Shown here: positions 1 to 5,000 of the stretch, one piece after another | Layout of the letters: the number at the start of each line of letters is the position of its first letter | Numbering within the stretch: the first letter of the stretch is position 1 | Assembly: GCA_948888345.1 (NCBI GenBank) | Contig: CAQTPN010000119.1 | Coordinates: 1-5,574 of the forward strand | Direction: 5' to 3' | Length of the DNA stretch: 5,574 bases | Source of the DNA: an uncultured bacterium | GTDB taxonomy: Bacteria > Cyanobacteriota > Vampirovibrionia > Gastranaerophilales > Gastranaerophilaceae | Notes under the pieces: model-generated | What the model saw: the letters and a program-made list of their open reading frames with translations, nothing else | What the model was told of the DNA's origin: nothing | Databases searched by the model: none | Position numbers and translations under genes: made by a program

Positions 1-38
1 TCTTGAAAATCATCCAGTTTAAAGTCAAATCCGTACAT
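1..38 (-). CDS. Start of probable Ski2/Mtr4-like DEAD/DEAH-box helicase (partial)
   Basis: Reading leftward from an ATG at 38-36, twelve codons give MYGFDFKLDDFQ and the frame stays open to the window edge; the next codon begins GA (Asp or Glu). The pattern FxFxLDxFQ is the N-terminal Q-motif-like entry of Ski2/Mtr4-type superfamily 2 RNA helicases, common in cyanobacterial homologues, where it lies just ahead of Walker A. The ATG is the only usual start codon after an in-frame stop about ten codons upstream. No clear Shine-Dalgarno sequence precedes it. The gene is divergent from the 227-946 gene. Only 12 residues are visible, so the family call rests on one short motif; the helicase activity is inferred from family knowledge and the match could be chance. 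Confidence 0.45.
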   Translation of the reverse strand, partial: MYGFDFKLDDFQ

Positions 39-111
39 ATTAAGGATTTTAGCATGGAAATAAATTTAGGGCTATTTATTACAGTGCAGCAGTTCATAAG
101 AAATTAATTTA

Positions 112-141
112 TTAAGATTTGTAAATAAATGAGTATATATT
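112..141 (+). promoter_or_regulatory. Weak candidate promoter for the 227-946 gene
   Basis: In the 188-nt AT-rich gap between the divergent left-edge gene and the 227 start, TTAAGA (112-117) lies 18 nt before TATATT (136-141), matching 4/6 and 5/6 positions of sigma-70 consensus boxes. It would give a leader of roughly 80 nt. In DNA this AT-rich such matches are common by chance, so support is slight. A weaker alternative is TTGTTT (163-168) with TAAATT (186-191). I see no RNA gene, riboswitch or long repeat in this gap. Confidence 0.2.
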
Positions 142-226
142 TTAGCAATAAAATTTATATATTTGTTTTTAATAAGCTATGGGTGTAAATTTTTGAAATA
201 AAAGCAAAAGAGAGGATTTAAAAACC

Positions 227-946
227 ATGAATATCACCTTCAATACAGAAACAACAGCACTGACAGCAGCAAAAACTCTTGAAAGTACGGATGGTGTTTT
301 AAATAAAAATATAGAAATAATTAAATTACCTGCTAAAAACGCTGCAAGCCCTGCTGATGAAGGTGAACTTATTGAAATAGGAAACATTGATGACCTATCT
401 GATGATATAGATGAAATTTTTAAAGCAGGCAACGCTGAAGAAACAAAAGAGGCACCCTCTGTTAAAAACAAAAAGCCTGATATCAGCAGCCCGAGAGAAA
501 TAAACACAGAAGTCAGCGAAGAGCAGCAAAAAACAGTTGATAACTTTGTAGACAGCGTTACCAACCTTACGGATAATGATGAAATTCTGGATAATGTTAT
601 GTATAATGACGGTAATGTCAAAACACAGGTTGTTACAAAGAAAACCGTAAACGATGACGGCACCGTGGAATATCATAAAATTACAATCAGCTATGATGAG
701 AACGGGCGCGTAAAAAGCGCAGAAACAGCAGAGTATCCGGATGAAAATTTTAATACAGCAATTGACGGATACAAAATAGGCTTCACTTATAATAATGACG
801 GTACAATAACCGCTCAAAAAGATATCGGCTGGGATGCCGGAAATGGAAGCAGAATAGGTGTAATGGTTTATTATCCGCCAACAATAATCAATCAGGACGG
901 TACAACTTCTCAAAACGTTATATTCGGCAAAAATCCATCAAAATAA
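227..946 (+). CDS. Acidic hypothetical protein, 239 aa, with NxDGT turn motifs
   Basis: I do not recognise this protein. The ATG is preceded by AGAGGA (211-216) ten bases upstream, a fair ribosome-binding site, and codon use looks genuinely coding throughout. There is no signal peptide or membrane segment, so it is probably cytoplasmic unless exported by a route without a cleaved signal. Residues 1-100 are Ala/Asp/Glu/Lys-rich, low in aromatics and likely disordered, with an acidic patch at 50-64. Residues 95-125 look helical. Residues 126-239 look beta-rich, with the turn motifs YNDGN (126-130), NDDGT (142-146), NNDGT (189-193) and NQDGT (222-226), and a YD-repeat-like YDENGR (156-161). The last codons lead directly into the 950-978 hairpin. 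It faces the peptidase operon convergently and so is not part of it. An adaptor, scaffold or surface role is possible, but nothing in the sequence decides. Confidence 0.8.
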   Translation: MNITFNTETTALTAAKTLESTDGVLNKNIEIIKLPAKNAASPADEGELIEIGNIDDLSDDIDEIFKAGNAEETKEAPSVKNKKPDISSPREINTEVSEEQQKTVDNFVDSVTNLTDNDEILDNVMYNDGNVKTQVVTKKTVNDDGTVEYHKITISYDENGRVKSAETAEYPDENFNTAIDGYKIGFTYNNDGTITAQKDIGWDAGNGSRIGVMVYYPPTIINQDGTTSQNVIFGKNPSK

Positions 947-949
947 ATT

Positions 950-978
950 AAAAAAGCCCCTGAATTAACAGGGGCTTT
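950..978. terminator. Intrinsic terminator shared by convergent genes
   Basis: A perfect 10-bp stem pairs AAAGCCCCTG (953-962) with CAGGGGCTTT (969-978) around a 6-nt loop. It fills the 35-nt gap between the stop of the plus-strand gene (946) and the stop of the M16 gene (982). On the minus strand the stem runs out into a six-U tract (955-950), a good Rho-independent terminator for the radical SAM-M16 operon. On the plus strand only three U residues follow before AAATC, so it is a weaker terminator for the 227-946 gene. The GC-rich stem stands out against the AT-rich surroundings. Confidence 0.88.
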
Positions 979-981
979 AAA

Positions 982-3696
982 TCATTCTTGAATTTTATCC
1001 TGAACCGTAACATTTATATAGGGTTTTGAAAAATATTTATTTGCAACAGATAAAATATCCGATTGGGTTACATTCATAATTGCATTTTTATACTCTTCAA
1101 GATGATTTATACCGTACCCCAAAGCCCCATGCCAGCCCAAAAGAGAGGCATCATCCATATTTGTTTCAAGGGAAATTATAATATTTCCTAAAATCTTATC
1201 TTTAGCTTCATTTAATTCTTTATTTGAAACAAATTCTGTCCTTAGAAGGTTTATTTCTTTCAACATACCTTCGCGGGCCGTTTCAATATTTTTATTATTT
1301 GTGCCGATATAGGCTATAAAAGCACCGTCCTGCACATTTTGAAGAATAGTGGAACCCACGGAGTATGCCAGACCCTTTTCTTCCCTTAAACTTTTAAAGA
1401 GTCTTGAGCTCATACCTTCGCCCAAAATCGCATTTATAACTTTCAGGGCGGCATTATCTTTTTGGTTATATATTTCTCCGGTTTTATATCCGACAAGAAC
1501 CCATGCCGTTTTTGTGTCATCCTTGATAATAGTTTTTTTAATATCACTTTCGGGGGTAAATCGCGCTATTTTTAAATCTTTAAGACAAATCTGTTTTTCG
1601 CCTTTATCTTTTCTGTCTTTAAAGATTTTTGTCATAGAATTTATTATTTTATCATTTTCAACATTACCTACAACCGTTATAACAAGGTTTTTAGGGTCCA
1701 GTGCCGTATTATAATAATCCAATACATCTCCCCTTGATACCCCTTGTATATTTTTTTCTAAAATTTCCGCATTATTGCCATAAACGGAACCCTTAAAGGC
1801 AATACCCTTAAATTCATCTACGGCAATATTTAAAGGGCTGTCTTTTAATTGTTTTAAACCTGCAAGCTTTAATCTTTTAACCTTTTCAATCTCACTGTTT
1901 GCAAATAAAGGCTCATTTACAACATCATTAAGAATTGAAAGAGCATAGTCAAATTCATTTACAGTTGTTAAAAGGTTTATATCAAATGTATCATTGCCGC
2001 TTGATAATGATAATTTTATACCCTTTTCATCAAGAACTTTTGCAAAGGTTTCAGCATCCATTTTCATTGTGCCTTTTGTAGCACTTGAAGCCGTAACTGT
2101 TGCAACGCCCGTTGTTTTTTCTAAGAAATTTCCTCCGAGCGATTGAATATCAATTGCTATAATTGAATTTGCAGGATTTTTTTTAATAATTAAAAGAGCC
2201 CCGTTTGATAATTCATATTTGGTAACATTTTTATTCTGTTCAAGGATTTTTGCTTCTTTTTGAACGGGCGCAACATTGCTTATTTCTTTTGTATTCTCTT
2301 CTTTTAATTGAATTTCATCTTTTGGAAGAACTACTGAAATTGCGGTTTTATTTTTATCAAGATATTTTTTTGCAGCTTTTATAACGTCTTCCTTTGTAAC
2401 GCGTTCAATATTATTTAAATAGTTATCGTAATACCATGTATTTCCCCAGAAAAGCGTTAAATATCCAAGTTCATTTGAGATGTTTGAAACAGATTCCCTT
2501 GAATAATACGTTGAAGTTTTTGCCATATTAATGGCTTTTTTTACTTCATCATCCGTAATACCGCCTTTTTTTACCATATCAATCGTTTTGAATATTTCAT
2601 CTTCAACATTTTTTAAATTTTCAGGCTTAAATGATGATTGGATTACAAAAAGCCCGTCATCCATAAAGGTCGAATTGCTTGCAAGGATTGAATATACAAG
2701 CTGGCGTTCTTCTTTTAGCCTTCTATTTAATATTGAACTTCTTGAATCCCCCAAAATTGTAGATAAAACATCAAGAACATAGCCGTCTTTATCTTCTTTA
2801 AATTTTGGCACCTTATAGGCAATTGCCATATAGCCCGTGTTTACATCTTTTTTTTCAACGATTCTTAATTGTTTTTGTATAGACGGAACTTTTGGATAAA
2901 CACCTTCTTTATAGGTTTTATTATTATCTACAAAAAGTTCCGACACTTTTTTAACAGCATATTCAGGGTCAACATCTCCGGCTATTACCGTTGTCATATT
3001 ATGGGGTGAATACCATCTGTTATAAAAATCAAGAATTTCTTCACGCGTAATTGTTTCTATTACTTCTTTTGAGCCTATAACGGGTCTAAAATAAGGGTGA
3101 TAAGGCTCACTTTGAGTGTAGATAAGTTTAAAAAGGTTATTATACATAACATTTTTCGGATTATCCTGCCCCTTTGAAATTTCTTCCAAGACAACAAGTC
3201 TTTCTTTTTCCATTTCTTTTCTTGGAATTAGAGGGTTTAAAAGCATATCAGCGTGAAGCTCGATTGCTTTATCAAATTCTTTTGATGGAATTGTAATATA
3301 GTAATGAGTAAAGTCTTTACTTGTTGCAGCATTTGTAACTCCGCCTTTTGATTCTAAAATTCTATCAAATTCACCTGGAGGTGTTTTTTCAGTTCCCTTA
3401 AAAAATAGATGTTCTAAAAAGTGTGCAACTCCTGAATTTTTATCGTTTTCATTAATTGAACCGGTTTTAATCCATGTATCAATTGTTACAATAGGATTAT
3501 TATTCACAGGAACAACAATAACCGTTTGACCTGAGGGAAGTTTTTGATACACATATTCTTTAGATTTTTGTTCTTTTGATTTAGTGTAAATTGCAGTCGG
3601 GCCGTCATTTCCTCCTATAACTCCTGACTTTGGCGCACAAAAACCGGTATTTATAATTAAAGCGCAGATTATTAAGCTTAAAATTATTCTTTTCAT
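982..3696 (-). CDS. Exported M16-family zinc metallopeptidase, fused active and inactive halves
   Basis: This is a single-chain, four-domain M16 (pitrilysin/processing-peptidase type) zinc endopeptidase that probably degrades or trims peptides outside the cytoplasm. I use the ATG at 3696 (904 aa) because GAGGA lies 5 nt before it; an ATG four codons earlier (3708, 908 aa) has only a poor site. Numbering is from 3696. A signal peptide or anchor covers about 1-21 (KR, then a hydrophobic run ending GFCA); it lacks a proper lipobox. The first M16 half, about 45-450, has the zinc motif HFLEH (92-96), a distal Glu at 172, and the C-domain segment RRLKEERQLVY (325-335). A charged linker at about 455-490 leads to a second half with the segment RLFKSLREEKGLAY (765-778) but no HxxEH. 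Residues 24-37 carry an odd GGNDGPTAI string. It follows the radical SAM gene by 16 nt and ends at the terminator. The family is secure; the substrate is unknown. Confidence 0.95.
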   Translation of the reverse strand: MKRIILSLIICALIINTGFCAPKSGVIGGNDGPTAIYTKSKEQKSKEYVYQKLPSGQTVIVVPVNNNPIVTIDTWIKTGSINENDKNSGVAHFLEHLFFKGTEKTPPGEFDRILESKGGVTNAATSKDFTHYYITIPSKEFDKAIELHADMLLNPLIPRKEMEKERLVVLEEISKGQDNPKNVMYNNLFKLIYTQSEPYHPYFRPVIGSKEVIETITREEILDFYNRWYSPHNMTTVIAGDVDPEYAVKKVSELFVDNNKTYKEGVYPKVPSIQKQLRIVEKKDVNTGYMAIAYKVPKFKEDKDGYVLDVLSTILGDSRSSILNRRLKEERQLVYSILASNSTFMDDGLFVIQSSFKPENLKNVEDEIFKTIDMVKKGGITDDEVKKAINMAKTSTYYSRESVSNISNELGYLTLFWGNTWYYDNYLNNIERVTKEDVIKAAKKYLDKNKTAISVVLPKDEIQLKEENTKEISNVAPVQKEAKILEQNKNVTKYELSNGALLIIKKNPANSIIAIDIQSLGGNFLEKTTGVATVTASSATKGTMKMDAETFAKVLDEKGIKLSLSSGNDTFDINLLTTVNEFDYALSILNDVVNEPLFANSEIEKVKRLKLAGLKQLKDSPLNIAVDEFKGIAFKGSVYGNNAEILEKNIQGVSRGDVLDYYNTALDPKNLVITVVGNVENDKIINSMTKIFKDRKDKGEKQICLKDLKIARFTPESDIKKTIIKDDTKTAWVLVGYKTGEIYNQKDNAALKVINAILGEGMSSRLFKSLREEKGLAYSVGSTILQNVQDGAFIAYIGTNNKNIETAREGMLKEINLLRTEFVSNKELNEAKDKILGNIIISLETNMDDASLLGWHGALGYGINHLEEYKNAIMNVTQSDILSVANKYFSKPYINVTVQDKIQE

Positions 3697-3701
3697 TAAA
3701 A

Positions 3702-3706
3702 TCCTC
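3702..3706 (-). promoter_or_regulatory. Ribosome-binding site that sets the M16 start
   Basis: On the minus strand GAGGA ends 5 nt before the ATG at 3696 and overlaps the upstream in-frame ATG at 3708, which itself has only an AAGAAA-like stretch in front. This favours starting at MKRIILS, which also gives a conventional signal-peptide N-terminus (Lys-Arg, then the hydrophobic core). Confidence 0.65.
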
Positions 3707-3712
3707 ATTTTC

Positions 3713-4813
3713 TTATTTTACTTTAAGCTCGCAGCACATTTGACATGCACTGAAACTTTTTGAATATTTAAGGTTTTTTCTAAAGCATTTAAATTTTGTT
3801 TTATTGAAAACATCCTTAATTTTTTCATCCTTAACGTTTCCGATTTTAAATGATAAACAGGGATATACATCACCCTGTGGATTTATCATCATGTTGGAGA
3901 AAGGGTATTTGCAAGGATAATAAATTTCTTTAGGATGGCGGGATAAATCAGATTTATCTGACGGAGTGAAGAAGGACTTTATCTTCTTTAATTCATTTTC
4001 AACTCCGCCGCCTTCAAATTTTGGAGAGAAACGGATTTTTGTTTTGGACCTTTTGCTCATATCACAGATTTTTCTATAAACATCTTCAAAATGCTTCATA
4101 TCAAAATAAGGTTGAATCGGGTATTCAGGTTCATAAAATACAGGTTCAAATTCATCTTTTAGAACTGAATTTTGTTTAAGGTCATTGTTTCTTAAAAATG
4201 AAATGCTTAAAAATTCAAAGCCCATTTCCGTTGTGTATTCATAAAGTTTCAAAAGGTCATCAATATTGTTATTTAAAACAATAGTTTTAATATCAACCAT
4301 GGGCTTTGTTTTATGCTTCATTCTTTTATAATTTAATTCTTCAAGATTTTTTGTAATTCTATCAAAAATACCTTCCCTGTTTCTGTTTAAATCATGATTT
4401 TTGCCCCAGCCATCTATTGATACAGATAAAAGCATCATTTTAGATTTTATAAAGGCATCAATGATATCTTCATTAATTAAAACCCCGTTGGTTACAACAT
4501 TTAATTTTCCAAAAACCCTTTTTGATGTTTCATATAAAATATCAACAAAATCATGGCGCACAAGCGGTTCTCCGCCGACAAGGGTTACAAAAGAATATCT
4601 TGGAATTTGTTTTATTATATTAAACCAGTCTTCGGTTGAAAGTTCATTTTTCTTACGGTCTGAACCTACATAGCAATAAGGGCAGTTTAAATTACATCTG
4701 TATGTCAGTTCAAAAAAATACCTGAGAGGGATAATTGCCTTTCCTTCCTTATTGTTATACGAAAAATCCGCGTATATATCCCGCGCTTTATCAAAAAGTT
4801 TTGAATAATCCAT
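3713..4813 (-). CDS. Radical SAM protein with shortened SPASM-like C-terminal domain
   Basis: This cytosolic iron-sulfur enzyme should cleave S-adenosylmethionine to a 5'-deoxyadenosyl radical. The CxxxCxxC site is C40, C44 and C47 (CNLNCPYC), followed by the SAM-contacting GGEP at 80-83. The C-terminus has C301-x12-G314-x4-C319, matching the SPASM opening CX9-15GX4C, then C343 and C357-x2-C360-C361. The full seven-cysteine SPASM pattern is absent, so probably one auxiliary 4Fe-4S cluster binds. At 366 aa it is typical for the MoaA/PqqE-like group, but the roughly 30 residues before the radical SAM core leave no room for a PqqD-like peptide-recognition domain. The start has a clear AGGGG site (4823-4819) 5 nt upstream. 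It is first in an operon with the M16 peptidase, downstream of the 4861-4893 palindrome. The reaction and substrate are unknown; peptide modification is one possibility, carbohydrate or cofactor chemistry another. Confidence 0.93.
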   Translation of the reverse strand: MDYSKLFDKARDIYADFSYNNKEGKAIIPLRYFFELTYRCNLNCPYCYVGSDRKKNELSTEDWFNIIKQIPRYSFVTLVGGEPLVRHDFVDILYETSKRVFGKLNVVTNGVLINEDIIDAFIKSKMMLLSVSIDGWGKNHDLNRNREGIFDRITKNLEELNYKRMKHKTKPMVDIKTIVLNNNIDDLLKLYEYTTEMGFEFLSISFLRNNDLKQNSVLKDEFEPVFYEPEYPIQPYFDMKHFEDVYRKICDMSKRSKTKIRFSPKFEGGGVENELKKIKSFFTPSDKSDLSRHPKEIYYPCKYPFSNMMINPQGDVYPCLSFKIGNVKDEKIKDVFNKTKFKCFRKNLKYSKSFSACQMCCELKVK

Positions 4814-4860
4814 CTTTTCCCCTATAATTCCTAATTGGTGAATTTGCTTTATTATTTCTC

Positions 4861-4893
4861 AATTTTACTACAATATTTTTTTGTAGTAAAATT
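4861..4893. repeat. Perfect 13-bp inverted repeat between divergent genes
   Basis: AATTTTACTACAA (4861-4873) and its exact reverse complement (4881-4893) flank a 7-nt TATTTTT spacer. The next outer bases (C4860 and T4894) do not pair, so the symmetry ends sharply. The repeat lies 47 nt upstream of the radical SAM start and 94 nt upstream of the dnaA start. The AT-rich stem with no following U tract argues against a terminator. A protein operator, or the symmetric promoter described separately, fits better. I saw no second copy in the window. Confidence 0.85.
4862..4892. promoter_or_regulatory. Candidate symmetric divergent promoter (radical SAM operon and dnaA side)
   Basis: Because of the inverted repeat, both strands carry the same promoter-like pair with the ideal 17-nt spacer. 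On the plus strand this is TTTACT (4864-4869) and TAAAAT (4887-4892). On the minus strand it is TTTACT (4890-4885) and TAAAAT (4867-4862). Each matches sigma-70 consensus at 4/6 (-35) and 5/6 (-10). Predicted starts are near 4899 rightward and 4855 leftward, giving leaders of about 89 nt to dnaA and 42 nt to the radical SAM gene. The boxes and spacing are visible; promoter activity is inferred. A different dnaA promoter with TTGCAG (4930-4935) and TATATA (4954-4959) is also possible. Confidence 0.45.
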
Positions 4894-4907
4894 TTAACAA
4901 ACAAAGC

Positions 4908-5000
4908 ATGGAAATGGTTGGGTTTGCCTTTGCAGCAATTATATGCGGGGTAATATATATTAACAAAGAGAGCAGGGAAGATTTAAAGTGTCCGATTTAA
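4908..5000 (+). CDS. Possible small membrane peptide ORF (30 aa) overlapping dnaA start
   Basis: An ATG at 4908 opens 30 codons ending at TAA 4998-5000. The product begins MEMVGFAFAAIICGVIYI, a hydrophobic run long enough for a short membrane segment, followed by a charged tail (NKESREDLK) and a single late Cys. Its end overlaps the dnaA start by 13 nt in a different frame, and the dnaA ribosome-binding site lies inside it, an arrangement compatible with translational coupling. Against it: no Shine-Dalgarno sequence precedes the ATG, and 30 open codons can occur by chance in low-GC DNA. If transcription starts near 4899 the ATG would be almost leaderless. I do not recognise the peptide. Confidence 0.28.
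   Translation: MEMVGFAFAAIICGVIYINKESREDLKCPI
4974..4978 (+). promoter_or_regulatory. dnaA ribosome-binding site
   Basis: AGGGA lies 9 nt before the GTG at 4988. An in-frame TAA at 4961-4963, with no ATG, GTG or TTG between it and 4988, leaves this GTG as the first possible usual start. The site therefore fixes the start of dnaA. Confidence 0.7.

Noticed and set aside
3..107. Plus-strand open stretch from the left edge to TAA at 105-107, as the tail of an upstream gene
   Set aside because: The translation has no recognisable pattern, and the minus strand of the same bases gives a helicase-like start, which explains the region better. The evidence is thin either way.
169..913. Two long open frames on the minus strand (169-663 and 395-913)
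   Set aside because: They lie antisense to the 227-946 gene. Their products are Ser/Phe/Ile/Cys-rich with no motif, as expected for the complement of an Asp/Glu/Lys-rich gene, while the plus frame has a ribosome-binding site and a natural composition.
1349..2782. Plus-strand open frames at 1349-1714 and 2531-2782
   Set aside because: Both fall inside the M16 gene, whose motifs establish the coding strand; the products are featureless hydrophobic/Ser-rich shadows.
3624..3696. Lipoprotein signal on the M16 peptidase (hydrophobic run ending in GFC)
   Set aside because: The residue before Cys is Phe, whereas the lipobox needs Gly, Ala or Ser there. A type I signal or an uncleaved anchor is more likely.
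3876..3885. DnaA-box-like TGTGGATTT
   Set aside because: It differs from TGTGGATAA at two positions, is solitary, and lies within the radical SAM coding sequence.
4401..4673. Plus-strand open frame inside the radical SAM gene
   Set aside because: It is antisense to the catalytic core, which carries GGEP and part of the N-terminal region on the minus strand; it has no motif or convincing ribosome-binding site.
4864..4890. BlaI/MecI/CopY-type operator (TACTACA...TGTAGTA)
   Set aside because: The half-site letters resemble that operator, but the two TACA/TGTA cores are about 9 nt apart rather than nearly adjacent, so the spacing does not fit.
4861..4893. Inverted repeat as an intrinsic terminator
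   Set aside because: The stem is almost all A-T with only three G-C pairs, and no U tract follows on either strand; it also sits upstream of both genes rather than after one.
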